Assembly (NCBI RefSeq): GCF_000002425.4
Contig: NC_037253.1
Span: 7,567,311-7,631,310 of the forward strand
Length of the DNA stretch: 64,000 bases
Reading direction: 5' to 3'
DNA from: Physcomitrium patens
Taxonomy: Eukaryota; Streptophyta; Bryopsida; Funariales; Funariaceae
In this document: positions 35,248 to 47,690 of the stretch, piece by piece
Layout of the letters: each line of letters starts with the position of its first letter
How positions within the stretch are numbered: position 1 is the first letter of the stretch
Program-made: the position numbers and the translations under genes
The notes under the pieces: generated by a model
Databases searched by the model: none
Told to the model about the DNA's origin: nothing
What the model saw: the letters and a program-made list of their open reading frames with translations, nothing else

Positions 35248-36057
35248 TTATCTTGGTCTGTTGATCCTAAGTTCTTTTTTGTTGTAATACTTGGTGTTCT
35301 GTAGCTTTCCATGACTTTGTATTTCAGCAAGAACCGTCTTGGATCCTACCCTGCTGATCTTCTTATTATAGTCTATATCCATTAGAATACATATATCTAT
35401 TGCTTGAAAGTGGTCTATATTGAAATGATTATATATACTTTGTAGCATTATAACATATGTATATCCTTCTATCATATTGATGTCCTTTATTAGATAAAGA
35501 CACCCAAATAGCAAGCTAACATAGTCACTACTTAGCACGGCATCTACTTCTCTGCTTTGGCACATATGAGCATATGTAACATCTTCTTCATATTCTCCTA
35601 CTGTACATACATCAAGAGATGTAGGAGCTTCTGATATACTCAACTCTATGCATTCAAAGAGTGCATCATAATACTGCTTTGCATTTCCTTCATTTGATGT
35701 ATCGTGTTGGAATATCCTTCTCATTGTTGCTAATATTTCTTTTGTTCTCATATGTTTCCTTGATCATCTTTTCATCTCTAATTGTTTCTCACGAAACATT
35801 TTTCCATCAAATACAAAGACACAATAGAATTCATCTCTTAGAATTTCCATTGCTTTCTTTACTGTGTCGATACAGTATGAACCATACTCTGTCCTTTCGA
35901 ACTCTTCATGACATAGTACATCATTAGCTTCTTTTAAAAAGAATTTCTTTTTTATACAATGATGTATCACATACTTGGACATAATAAACATCAAAGCATT
36001 AACATCAGCAACGATCTTCATGCGTTCTATTTTATATAAGGACACTCTTTGTATCAA
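35248..36057 (-). pseudogene. Viral FEN1/XPG-type flap endonuclease
   Basis: Two readable pieces (35,764-36,057 and 35,248-35,751). The N-terminal XPG part has MKIVADVNALMF and VFVFDGKMFREKQLEMKR, matching the FEN1 V-x-V-F-D-G-x-x-x-x-x-K pattern. The internal part has REVDAVLSSDYVSLLFG (compare EAEA...S.D.D.L.FG), DICILMDIDYN (compare LCIL-x-G-x-DY) and the helix-hairpin-helix string RVGSKTVLAEI. FEN1 removes 5' flaps in Okazaki maturation and repair, consistent with its place next to PolB. Convergent with PolB. Lightly broken. Confidence 0.85.
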
Positions 36058-36215
36058 AGGAGATAATAACGTTGAAATACCAACTAGAGATATGATGGTC
36101 TTAGTATTCTAATTTCTTACCAATGTAGTGGGTTGAAATACCTTTGTGCTTATTACAGACAATAATGATATTATATCAATATAAACATAATAGTGAGATT
36201 ATTATATATGTCAAA

Positions 36216-36356
36216 ATGGCAAAGCTAATTACAAGAAATGTTGTAAAAGAATATCTTGAGATCAACACTAGCCTATCAAGCATGGATCTCAAAAAGGGTG
36301 CTAATATCATTCTAGATTATCTGAAACTAGGTATGATCAAGACAAAAGATGTATAA
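36216..36356 (+). pseudogene. Small unrecognised viral frame, 46 codons
   Basis: Reads MAKLITRNVVKEYLEI..., with a probable helix-turn-helix-like arrangement of hydrophobic residues. It appears whole. No family recognised; it could also be the remains of a larger gene. Confidence 0.4.
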
Positions 36357-36605
36357 TTTTAAAAGAACAAAATAAAGATTATATGAAAGATATGCATCAA
36401 AGACATTAATATGCTTCTTGTAAGTAAGAAAAGATCCTCTTTGCCTCCTTTTGTTACAACATCAACTACTATAAGAGTAGAAACTCTACCAAAGAAATTG
36501 AAAAGATTATTAGAGCTATGATGGTCTAGTCATATATTCCTATGCTCCTATGTCCATAGTCTACATAATATATACAATATTGTTGTTTTGTTTAACATAC
36601 ATATT

Positions 36606-37320
36606 ATGGCTTCAAAGTTCTTTAGTTCCTTCCAGGTCAAGGCAGATGCTTTGAAGAAGGGTGCAAGAAAATGGACAGATGATGTAGATGAGGATCACCA
36701 TCCTCTGTCAGAAGCTTACATGTACAATGGTACCTAGCCACATAAGCATGAAGTATCTTCTGACGAGGATGATGTAGAACCACTAAGGATAAGATTTGAT
36801 GTAATGTCATTCAAGCCAAGTAGCAAAGTGAACTCACAGAGCTCATCGTTTGTGTTTGCTAATAGACCTATAGGTGCCCTCTTGTGATCTAATAATTAGA
36901 AGGATGTGCAAGCTCCTACACTCAAGTCTAGTACATTTAGTGTCAGACCTAAAACATCAGAGTAGCAACCACCTTCTCAGGACATGTCAGCTATCCTTAC
37001 AAAGCTGTCTTTGATGGAAAATAGAATAATATCTTTCATAGAAAATAAGACATTGTCATTAGAAAAGAAAGTAGATACGTCTGAAAGATGCGGTGCAGCA
37101 ACGGCAAAGGCCATAGACAACATTGGTGCTTTTGTCAAGAATCACATTGCTAATGGACTTAAAATATCTCGTGATGACCTAGAGTATGTTATGGATCTCA
37201 TCAACAATTGTACAAAAGAGAGTGGTATTTTACTGTTTATATAGATAGAAGAGATGCGTGAAAAGATTGCTAATATGAATAAGTACACTGTACCCGATAA
37301 CGTTGGTGAAGAGGTATAAA
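36606..37320 (+). pseudogene. Unrecognised viral gene with coiled-coil-like middle
   Basis: Begins MASKFFSSFQVKADALKKG..., continues through an acidic region (SSDEDDVEP) and a Ser/Pro-rich low-complexity linker, then a helical segment (LTKLSLMENRIISFIENK). The helical part reads openly at 36,984-37,244. Several breaks in the linker. The architecture resembles a structural or scaffold protein, but that is a guess. Confidence 0.45.
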
Positions 37321-37436
37321 TGAATAGCAATGAGGTTGTTGTAATTGCAGCTAATAACCGTCATGACACCATACATAGGACAAGCGCTGAGGAGCTAATG
37401 TCCATTATAGAAGGACATATTGTATATGTATGCTCT

Positions 37437-38036
37437 TTATTTGATGTACATAGGATATATTCGATAATGAACTCCCTCTAGGGACTTAGAATCCATCTTG
37501 TTTTGTTTTGTATCATAGAATGTAGTCCACACCTTTGAATCTTTGTTGCTTACAATAAGCTTTGCATACATCCACATTATTGTGATACCATCCTTTGTAA
37601 ATTCCTTCAATGGATGCTTGAACATATCATCTATTGTATCCTTTGATACCTTGATATCGACTTCCTTGGAATGCTTCATGATATATTCTTTATAACAATC
37701 ATATATTGCATGTATATTAGTACAAAATGCATTCTCATTGATATCTTTATCATCTTCTATACCTATGCTAATGCACATATTCTTGCTCCTTTTGTTGCTA
37801 GATCCTAAAAAAGAATCATCTTGTATTCCAAAGGAATAGAACATACATCCCTTTGGTGTTAGTATCAAAAGATACTCTATTCCATTCTCTGCTTTGTATG
37901 ATATATCAACTCTTTTTCCAACAGATGGAATTGCAGACTTTTCTTTTGATTAAGGAGATTATAATGTATCTATTACAGGTGTGAACATTATATTCAGAGG
38001 GTTCAAATCATATATAACTCTTCTTTTAGAGGCCAT
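37437..38036 (-). pseudogene. Unrecognised viral gene
   Basis: Starts MASKRRVIYDLNPLN and has a readable C-terminal piece of 143 codons (37,437-37,868) with LILTPKGCMFYSFGIQDDS and ITIMWMYAKLIV. Alternating charged and hydrophobic residues suggest a globular beta-rich protein. Not recognised. Lightly broken. Confidence 0.5.
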
Positions 38037-38081
38037 GACTAGTTGATGTTGATAATGTATATTATAAGGTTGTATTATTTA

Positions 38082-38654
38082 TCAGTTGATTATATACATA
38101 TCATTCTCTATTAAGATCTTTATCATGATATCTGTAAGTTCTTTTTTGGTTCTTATAATCATCCATGTATATAGTTTTTGCTTTATGTTGTAAGGAAGTA
38201 ATAGCAGACTATCATACTTTGAATCCGTGAATGCTTTTATAGCATGTGCCTTTTTGATACTCATGAGATTCTCTTAATCTAAAAAGTTATAGAATGTAGG
38301 TCCTATGGTATCTATAATGCTCTCTTGCTTAGTTTCATATGTAAGTAAGTATAATAGTATGTCCATCATCATAGATCCGCTTGATATTATCTTCTGTATT
38401 ATGTCAAGCTCATCTTTCGTGCTTACGATTATCCAAGTACTATCTAACACCCTCGTTTTCATACATGCTTTGAAAGATTCTGAAGATAAAGAATATGAGT
38501 AATTATCCTCTGCAGTTCTATACGATAGTATGTGATAGTACTTGTCATTGATACAATCAAAGGAATTCTCAAAGAACAAACTAACATTCATATTATCACT
38601 TAGTATTGTTGATTCAAGTAAATACACCTTCTGCAACATCGTCATTGATAACAC
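38082..38654 (-). pseudogene. Unrecognised viral gene, two pieces
   Basis: Pieces at 38,274-38,654 and 38,082-38,264. The two share repeated features: runs like WIIVSTKDELDIIQKII in one and WMIIRTKKELTDIMIKIL in the other, so the protein may contain an internal repeat of roughly 60 residues. Family unknown. Confidence 0.5.
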
Positions 38655-38719
38655 GACATATATAAGATCTCTCTTGTCTTCATATATTACTTTTATAAAT
38701 TAATTAACATTTACATTGA

Positions 38720-39436
38720 TAAATTATTTAAAACTTGATAGATGTGTATTTCTATTCGAAGTAATAACAGAGTCTAAGTATATCATATCTTTTATCTCTT
38801 TAATTCTTGTTCCATTGTTGAGACTAATGCCTTTTTCAATTAAAGCTTTCACTACACTTTTTTTGGTGTTCAACAATGCACTTATATACCTATTGAAAGA
38901 GCCTCCGTTGATCTAGTGAAAACCTCATGTATAGAAGCTTCTATATCATTGCAATACCATAAGAGATATATTGATATATCATCACCAAATCCATTCCTTA
39001 CTGTCGTGGTATCAACATTTAAATAATAATCGACACAACAACTTTTTATAACATTCTCTACATCTTCTATACGCTTTGATTTCTCTTTTGAGATTAAATA
39101 CTTGTACATATCTATGCTTACAGATGGTACACATTTGTTACTCTTACCTACGAGAGCCACATGTCTATAAACATGTATTGACCTTTCTTCGACCTTCAAA
39201 AGATCATGTGATTGGCTCCTTACTACTCTTCCAATTGCTTGTACTATCGTTGATTTATTCCAATGAGGAGTAACAATATGCACTTGTCTTACATTCAATA
39301 AGCTTATGCTCTCTCCACTGATTCTGCTACCAAATAATATCTTAACATACTCTCCATACTTGTTCTTTGGGGATCTAAATCCATCTAGTCTCTTTTCTGG
39401 GTTAGAGCAAGCAATTGTATCTCCTATATACAACAT
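38720..39436 (-). pseudogene. Viral SF2 helicase of the SNF2/D6R-D11L type, C-terminal part
   Basis: Readable at 38,882-39,436. The strings VKILFGSRISGESISLLNVR, HIVTPHWNKSTIVQAIGRVV and VYRHVAL are the C-terminal helicase motifs (V and VI) typical of giant-virus transcription helicases related to poxvirus D6/D11. The ATPase half with Walker motifs is missing because viral sequence ends near 39.45 kb. Lightly broken. Confidence 0.8.
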
Positions 39437-39450
39437 ATAATTATTAATAT

Positions 39451-40584
39451 ATAATAATTATAAAATAACATAAAATAAAGAATATGGATTGGAAAACATT
39501 TGTTCTTTATCACATTCGATTAAATGGTTATTTCTTGGTTCCTCATTGTATAACCTCTTACATTTCAACAATCTCATTATTCTCGGATAGATTGTGCTTT
39601 CAACTGTTAGGATTGTCTAGATTAAAATAACAATCACTTGTAACATTTTTTTGTAATATTTTTTTGTTTGTTTTTGTTTTTATTTTTTAATTCTACTATA
39701 ATTATTTATTTATTTATTTATTTATTTTAATTTTTTTAAATAGATAGATATATTTTTAAAAATTTAATCAAATTAGAGTAAATCTTATTTTGTCTAGTTT
39801 GATTTGAATATTATTGAATGCATTAGATTTGATATATTCTTGTTTATATTTACAAATTTAGTATTATGAGCCTTGTTGTGGTTTTTGGTCAATCTTTTGT
39901 ATGTTTCCACATGTTTATATTTGAAGCTTTAATAGCATATCCACAAGTGGGTACAAACTAGTTGGAGTAAGTTCATCAACATTCAAATCTTAGAAATATT
40001 TATTAAAATCAAATCTTGGTTTTAGTGAACTATAGATTTATCTAGTTTAGAGAGTAGTTGATGTTGCAATGGTACTATACCAAAGTATAGTGTTTAGAAA
40101 AGGTAGATACAATTGGAATTGGAATAAACCTTGTGTATTCCATTGTGAGATTGTCATTACAGAAGGATATTAGATTGTCAATCAACAATAGAAGGTAGAA
40201 GGCTAAAAGTAGCTTAAAGCTAGATATTGATGGAATTTAATAAATTGATGTTATAAAGGTATCAAAAGAGATATTGGTTTTTATGTCTTTTTAAGCACAC
40301 AAATTTTTTTTTATATTAATAATTTCTACTTCTAAGGCAACTTAAATGGTTCATTCTAAATTTATTATTTAATATTTCTTAAATTATAAAAAGCATAGCA
40401 AAACCTTGAATAAAGTAGTACCTTATAGTATCTTCAATTAAAAGATAATTAATATATTGGGTACATATTACACAAAATTGCTTCACAAAAGAGGTAATAT
40501 CTTCTAAGAGAACTTCTATAGTATTTATTTGAGCTAAAAGAGTTTTTTATTAGTCAACTACAAATCTAAACTAATGAAAGAAGG
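39451..40584. other. AT-rich DNA, no gene seen
   Basis: Starts directly at the right viral boundary. Contains a TTTA array near 39,705-39,730 and no meaningful frames. Confidence 0.6.
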
Positions 40585-41130
40585 TGTCATGGACATAGAT
40601 ATTTACTCTGATAACATCTATATGATTAAGTAGATGTATGTAAAAGTAAATTTATTGCATAATATTTTTTAAAAAAGCTTCTTAGAAGCTTCATAGACAC
40701 GCTTTTGACTTTACATGTATTTGTAGTAGATTGGTAGGATAGAAACTTAGTCAACAAGTTAACTACATATTGATAGCTTGTAGAACAAGCTAACTAAGTG
40801 GTGTACATGTAGAAAACTTGCTTTATAAGTTGAGATATGTATCTTACAAAGTCAACATATTTTGGAGGTCTTATAGGATATTGCCACATAGGTCCTAGTT
40901 AAGAGTATATATAGAGGCAAGAGTGAAGCCTTCTTCATTCTTGTCAACACCTTTGTGGTCCTTAATTTTGTTTTAAGTCTTTTTAGTCTTCTTATTTTTG
41001 GCAATACCAATTCTAGTTTAATACTATATCATCTTTGACTAACTTTCTAGTTCTTTTGAGTGATACAAGAGTATATTTAAGATTTTATTTTTTCAAGCTT
41101 CATATCTTTGATAGTTTGAAAAGAGTGCTA
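40585..41130 (+). repeat. 5' LTR of B-type element
   Basis: Begins TGTCATGGACAT. Aligns with the right copy at 47,141, with the reversed LTR at 60,853-61,413 and with the fragments at 58,972 and 60,711. The right end is approximate. Confidence 0.75.
40906..40914 (+). promoter_or_regulatory. TATA box in B-type LTR
   Basis: TATATATAG, preceding a conserved GAGTGAAGCCTTCTTCA string that recurs in the other LTR copies (near 47,460 and, reversed, 61,057-61,072). It is the likely core promoter of the family. Confidence 0.55.
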
Positions 41131-43169
41131 ATTCATTGTTCTTGTCTTTTTTTAGAAGTGAGTGCATTATCCTACTTCTATTATTATGTTTTACAAGTTA
41201 CAAATTATCCACTTCTAAACAAACTATTTAGTTTTCTAACATTGATATCTTCCTTAAAGAAAGCAAATTATCCTTATTAGTAGAGATTTTCATTTGATAT
41301 TAAAAGTTGTCGATTATTCTCTTCTAATTTGATTTGTAGATTTATTAAGTTGTTTGAAAGGGAAGGAAACATCATGGATACTATACTTGGTAGAAGTGAG
41401 AATAGATTTGTAATTATTGTTAATCTTTAAGAACTTATCAATATTTTTAGGGTAGAAATTTTACGCATCACAAGTACCAATCATGAAAATACTAATCCTA
41501 TGCATATAGAAGAAGTCTAGAGTTTACGTCAAGAAGTTGTACAATTAAAGAAAGAAAGTAAATCAATCTCACAACTGAATCCAAGAAGTTTTCCTTCTAC
41601 AAGTAAAACATGGACAAGAATTAGTATGCTCAAGAAGTTTGATGGAAGAAGATCAAAATTTTGAGGATATTTATATCAAGTCAAGTTCTATCTAAGATTA
41701 CATTTCTTCCAATACCATGTTGGATTTACTTAAGTTGAATTCATATGTACATTTCTATTTCAAAGTATTCTTTCTTGATTTTTACCTTTAATAGAAAAGA
41801 ATTTATAACTCTTTTATAATTTGAATTCATTCTTAGAAGTATTTTTGGCCACATTTAGAAAAAGTGATAAAAAAAGAGTAGTAGAAACAAAGCTCTTATA
41901 TTTATAATAAAGATCATGATCAATCACTATATATGTTGTTGAATTTCAAAACCTTGGTTGCAAAGTGAATTGGAATGTCAAAACTCTCATCAATCAATTT
42001 CAATATACGTTGAAGGATAATGTCAAAGATTTGTTATTGATTCAAAAAATAAAATCTTTGGAATAATTTATTGCTCAAGTCATTACATGTGATAATTGAT
42101 TATTTAAAAATTGTGAAGAATAAAGACTTGCTTGAAGAAGAGCAAGCTAAATAATGATGGGAGCTCCTAAGTTTTCAAAAACTTATTTATCAAGACCAGA
42201 ATCAATATAAATTCATTTAGTATGTTTTAAATTCTTTATTGAGCAAGAAAAGACTTGACATTGTCAAAAGCATTTGTACTTATATTGTAGAGAAACTAAG
42301 TATAGTACTCAACATTATCCAAAAAATAATATAATCACAAAATGAGAAGCAAGATTACTAAAAAAAATAATATGTTGGAAAAGAAGTTTTTCTAACTACA
42401 ATAGGGACCATGCGGCTGGAATCATATACAATACCTAATAAAGGTCCTATTCTCTCCTCAGTTTCTTTATCTTATTTTATAATAGATATATATTTAAGAC
42501 CTAAAAATCACAAAGTCTTTGTATTATTAGATTCATGAGACTTAGCTTGTTTTATAGACAAGGACTTTATCAAAAAATAAGAACTATCTATAGTCAAGAA
42601 AACTAAACCCCTACATATAGAAGTCATAGATGGTCATTTGTTATCTTTTAGAGATATTACTCATAAGATTTTTCCTTTAGATGTAACAATTAAAGATTAT
42701 AATAGTATATTAATATTTAATATAATAATATTTTTTTAATTCAATTACTTTAGAATTATTGTAATTAAAAAAATATAATCCTCAAATAGATTGGATTTTT
42801 CTTAATCTTAATTTTTCTTGTAGTTTAATCAAAATTTTTGATAGTGAAGTAAAAATAGATAATCCTAATACATCCAAATTCTTACTAGTAGATGCAAGAG
42901 CTTTCATGCATGGAAAAAAAAAAAGGCCATCTTTTGCCATACATGCCATATCTATTTTTAATAGTAGAAAGATGTCAAGTGATATTTTTAACTAATATTA
43001 TGATTTTCAGGATGTTTTTGAAAAGAAAAATATAAATATTCTTCCAGAGCATCAATATTTTAATTATACAGTTGATCTATAAGAAAGAGCTCAACCATTA
43101 TTTGGACTGATCTACAACTTATTCCAAAATAAGTTACTTATAGTAAAAGACTACATTGAGAATGACTTA

Positions 43170-44060
43170 GCTAAGAATTTGTATCAAGGTTTTGGAAGGC
43201 ATTCTTTAAGATTCTTAAGGTTGATATCAATCTTTCTTCTGCCTTTCACTCTCAAATTGATGGTCAAATGAAGCGGGTCAACTAAATTTTTGAGCAATAT
43301 TTGAAGTGTATGATCAAATATCAACAAGATGACTAGACTTCCTACTTGTCATTGGCAGAGTTTACAAATAATAATATAATCCATGCATCTATATAACAAA
43401 CGCCATTCTATTTAAATTATGGTCATCATCCAAAGTTGAATATGTTAGAATCTTCAAAGTCAACAAATCAAGTAGTAGAAGAGTTTGCTACGAAGTTGGC
43501 CAAACTTCAAGCAACCATGATGACTTACCTAGAAAAGACTCAACAACATTATAAGTTAGTGGCGGATGAATTGAGGAAGGAATATCTTCCATTTTAAGTT
43601 AGTGACATAGTGTGATTTTTTTAGCATGATATAAAAACAAACAAGCTATGTGATAAGTTGGACTACCAAAGATTGGAACCATTTATGATTCAAAAATAAA
43701 TCAATAACGTAACTTATGACTTGGAGTTATCTTCATCCATGAAGATTCATTTAGTCTTTCATGTTTTACTTTTGGAAAGGTATAAAGAATCAAACGTACC
43801 AGATGAAAGACAACCGCCACTTCCTATGGTTGAAATCAATGATCATGTTGAATTTGAGATAGAAGAGATATTAGATTCAAAGATAAGACATGGAAGGCTT
43901 AAATATCTGGTCTTTTGGCATGGATATGATATCAACAATTGCACGTAGGAACTAATTAGCAATCATATAAATATACAAATGAAGGTTCAAAAGTTCCATC
44001 AATAACATCCATCCAAATTAAAAGACACAAAATGAAGAACAGTAGCTTAGTAAGATGGCT
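43170..44060 (+). pseudogene. A-type integrase end and chromodomain remnant
   Basis: Broken integrase core tail followed by a chromodomain piece readable at 43,721-43,948 (EFEIEEILDS, LKYLVFWHGY). The sequence is closer to element A than to the B-type copies by eye. Confidence 0.65.
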
Positions 44061-44623
44061 TTATTATGAAGATTCTTAATTCTTGGCCTCATAAAAAAGA
44101 AGAGGAAGCAACCTCTAAAAGAGCAATTTTTTCAAATGTTTAAAATAGTATAAGTCAGTAGTTCAAGTTCACAATCATAGCCTACTTATATTTTTTTGGA
44201 CTTGTCTACTTTATGTGATATGGATAGTTAAGAGATAGATACCCTGCCGATCATACCATCTCAATGAAATAACTTGCGAAGACGACCTCGAGATAAAGAG
44301 CTCCTTGAACCATGAATATATTGAAGGATATCCAATAATAAGTTGTTGGTAATTATATTTGAGATAGAACATATCTACGAAGGATGTCTAGAAAGAGTGT
44401 TTGTAGAATAATTACATGATGAAGATACCAAAGTTCATACTTCATCACAAGTAAAAAGCTTAGGGCACTATTAATGGTTATAAGGGCCTATGAATCATTT
44501 GCCTTACAAAAAACAACTGGAATATATAGTAGATACCATGTGACTGATCTTCAACTTCTTATGCATATATTGACTTGTAGCAAAATTGCTTCTTGGAGAC
44601 CTCAAAGCTAAAAGAGGAGGTGA

Positions 44624-45055
44624 TGTTACAGACATATATATGAAGAAAGTTTGAGACAGTTCTATGAGATTCTAAAAAAATTCTTATAGATCCTAAAAGA
44701 TTCCAAAAGGTTCTAGTAGGTTCTAAAAATGTTTCGAAAGATTCTAGTAGATTCTTAAAAAATTCTAGAAGATCATAGAAGATCCTAAAAGGTTCTATTA
44801 AGCTTTAGATGATTTAGGAAGTTGCCGAAGAAGGATCTTAGGCTTATTTTATTCCCAAGCCTTGTAAAAACTTCTCAAGAAGTTTTTTAGGACCTAGTAT
44901 ACATAGGAGGTGAGGCTAAGGGGATCCTCAATCTCGGCAACTCATTTCCTATGGTCTAACAAAATCCTTCTTATCTTATATTTAGTTATTATTTTAATAT
45001 CAAGTTAATTCTATTTTTTGGACTTGAATCCTTGTCTTGTATATAGTCCCTAACA
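44624..45055 (+). repeat. A-type LTR remnant
   Basis: Starts TGTTACAGAC right after the polypurine string AAAGCTAAAAGAGGAGGTGA and ends near CCCTAACA. Its middle is a degenerate array of GATTCTAAAAGGTTCTAG-like units, the decayed counterpart of the heat-shock-type arrays in element A. Confidence 0.65.
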
Positions 45056-45079
45056 GATGATGTGACTTTTGATTAATAA

Positions 45080-46580
45080 AGAATAATTCTCTTGAAGTTG
45101 GAGGATTTTCATCTTTGAGCAATAAAATCAACATTGAATGTTGATTCAATCTTTGTCAAGAAAATTCAATTAAGTATGTCTTTTGATCTTTTTATTCATA
45201 ATATCAAGAATAATACTTTTAAGTCTCATAATAATTCCAAATTTGAGTTTAAAAATAATCTATTCTACTTCAAAAAATAATTATACATTCTAAAAAGTGA
45301 AGCATGATTATATGTTTTTTAAGCTCGTCATGACTTTCTAATAGTTAGATATTTTGGATACAACAAAACTTTAGTACTAATATCTAGAAATTTTTGGTGG
45401 CCTCAAATATAAAAGGTAGTCAAAGACTTTATACAATCATGTGATATTTGTTTAAGATCTAAAACTCCTTGTTATTGATCTTATAGATTTCTTCAACCAT
45501 TATCTATTTGAAACAATTATGGTCTTCTGTTTCTATGTATTTTATCATGAATCTTCTTATCTCAAGTTTGTATGATTCTACATTCATGATAGTAGATTAT
45601 TTTACCAAGATGGCATATTTTGTATTATATAAAAAATCTATCACATGTAAAGAAATGGCTAAGTTTCTTATTAATAACATCTATTGCTATTAAGGATTTT
45701 TGAATGATATTATATTGGATAGGAGGACTTAATTTATATGAATATTTTAAAGAATCTTTTTCAAGATATTAAAAGTAGATATAAAGCTCTCTTTAGATTT
45801 TCATCCTGAAATTAATGGGTAAATAGAATAAGTGAATGAAGTTTTGAAATAATATTTGAGGTGTATCATCAATTATAATTAAGATGATTGAACAATTCTT
45901 TTGCCATTGGCAGAGTTTGCATATAATAATTTGGTACATTCTTCTATTCAAAAAATACCTTTCTTTGTCAATTACAGTTATCATATACAACTTGATGCCT
46001 TTATTTTTCAAAAGTTGATAATACTGTGGTAAAAGATTTGGTGAATTTTTTGTCAGAACTATATGAAATAATAAAAGCACAATTAAAGAAGCTTAAGAAC
46101 AATAAAAGATCAATGCAGATGCCTATTATAAGAAATAACCACAATTCAATTTGGAGGAGAAGGTATGGCTAATTCATTGCAATATCAAGACTACTTGTCT
46201 TTGTGACAAGTTGGACTATTGTAAGCTTGGATCTTTTCCTATTAGCAAATAACTTAATCCACTTGCTTATCAATTATATCTATGAAAGTCTATGAAGATC
46301 CATCTCATATTCTATATATCTCTTGTTGAACCATATAATGAATATCTGAGGAAGAAAACAAATGCCACCTCCTCCTATAAAAATGGATAATAATCAAGAA
46401 TTTGAAATGAAAAAAATCTTAGATTCAAGGCAGTATTGAAATAAGTTAAAATATCTTGTTTATTGGTGAGGATATAATATTAATGAATGTACACAAGAGC
46501 TAGCAAAGAATCTTATAAATACAATAAAAAAGATTGAGGTTTTTTATCAACAACATCTATCAAAATCAAGATGAAGAATA
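45080..46580 (+). pseudogene. B-type RNase H/integrase and chromodomain remnant
   Basis: Plus-strand translation gives pieces parallel to the better preserved B-type copy at 61.96-63.5 kb: integrase core (YFTKMAYFV at 45.6 kb), and further pieces including chromodomain traces near 46.4-46.56 kb. Heavily broken. Confidence 0.6.
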
Positions 46581-47140
46581 TCAAATCTTTGCTATAAAAG
46601 AAAGAAGATACAAAGAAGATAGCATTCTACCTTCTATTATTGTTTGGTACTTTTGAGCATTTGTAATGCTAAGAAGTTGAAAATTTAACAATGAGTAGAT
46701 TCAACTTAAGAGCTATCACTTGCTGACTTATTGAACAAAATATTACAATTATTATAACATTCAAGACAACATAATTAAGATGAAGATCTTCAAGAACAAT
46801 ACATCTTTCCTTGAATAGATGGCAAGATACAACATGTTTTATATCACAAACTTGGAAGAAATTCTTAATATTTAGTGATTTTATTAGAAGTAGGAACAAC
46901 TCTTGATGGTGTTCGAAATGTTTTATTTGAAAGAAGTTACGAAGTCCTCAAAAATGATCAAATAAGACGGTAGTCTTCCATTCTTAGTATAGGGTACTAT
47001 TAATAGTTGAGAGGACCTATCAACTATCTTTGAAGAGAACAAAGTTCAGAGTATGTAACAAACATAATTTGTCATATCTTGGATTTTCTCAACATATAAT
47101 GACCACTCTTCATAGAACTCATTCTTAGAAGAGAGAATAA

Positions 47141-47690
47141 TATCATGGACATACATATTTATTCTAATATTTACTTATATGATTAAATAGAAGTAATTAA
47201 AAGCAGATTTATTTTATAATATTTTCTAGAAAAGCATCTTAGAAGCTTTATAGATGTTATTTTGACTTTACATGTGTTTGTAGTTGATTGGTAGGATAGA
47301 AACTTGATCAACAAGTTAACCACATGTTGATAGATTGCAAAACAAGCTAACTATGTAGTGTACATATAGAAAACTTGTCTTGTAAGTTAAGTTCTGTGTC
47401 TTGTAAAGTCAACATGTTTTAGAGGTCCTATAGGATATTGCCACATACATCCTAGTTAAGAATATATGTAGAGACAAGAGTGAAGCCTTCTTCACTCTTA
47501 TGAATGCCTTTCTAGTCCTTAATCTTATTTCAAGACTTTCTAATCTTCTTATCTTTGGCAATAGCCATTCTTCTTTAATACTATATCACCTTGAAGTAAC
47601 TTTTTAGTTCTTTTGAATGACACAATAGTGTATTGAGGATTTTTTTCTTCAAGCTTCATATCCTTAATAGAAAATTGCTATGAGTTGTTA
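47141..47690 (+). repeat. 3' LTR of B-type element
   Basis: Begins TATCATGGACATACATAT after the purine-rich GAAGAGAGAATAA. Homologous to 40,585-41,130; right end approximate. Confidence 0.75.

Larger units (their letters stand above)
19300..39450. other. Endogenised giant-virus (NCLDV-like) segment, fossil
   Basis: About 14 kb of viral DNA, plus a 6 kb retroelement inserted into it. Translated pieces match hallmark genes of Nucleocytoviricota: RNA polymerase subunits 2, 1 and 5, TFIIS zinc ribbon, uracil-DNA glycosylase, family B DNA polymerase, FEN1/XPG nuclease and an SF2 helicase, with several unrecognised genes. Genes alternate in strand, lack introns and are packed with gaps often under 100 bases. 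Both outermost genes (RPB2 and helicase) are cut off, so this is a piece of a larger genome. Nearly every long frame is broken, several dozen breaks overall, many of the type expected from deaminated methylcytosine. No capsid, packaging ATPase or primase is visible, so the exact virus family cannot be set from the sequence, and a mirusvirus source is not excluded. Confidence 0.88.
40585..47690 (+). mobile_element. Mosaic of two decayed chromoviruses (B-type with A-type inside)
   Basis: A pair of direct repeats (40,585 to about 41,130 and 47,141 to about 47,690) brackets plus-strand Gypsy remnants. From left: leader, gag-like region (about 41.38-42.4 kb), protease and the start of RT (42.4-43.16 kb), then an A-type tail (integrase end, chromodomain, extra 3' frame, polypurine tract, LTR: 43.17-45.06 kb), then B-type RNase H/integrase, chromodomain and 3' region (45.08-47.13 kb). 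Most of the reverse transcriptase is absent. The simplest reading is an A-type copy inserted into a B-type copy, followed by deletion. Very heavily broken (tens of breaks) and clearly older than the element at 24.86-30.86 kb. Confidence 0.7.

Noticed and set aside
36216-36356. Viral histone-like protein
   Set aside because: Length and hydrophobic pattern loosely fit a small helical protein, but no histone-fold motif is convincing.
19300-39450. Polinton/Maverick or transpoviron
   Set aside because: No protein-primed polymerase, integrase, capsid or terminal inverted repeats; PolB plus multi-subunit RNA polymerase points to a large DNA virus.
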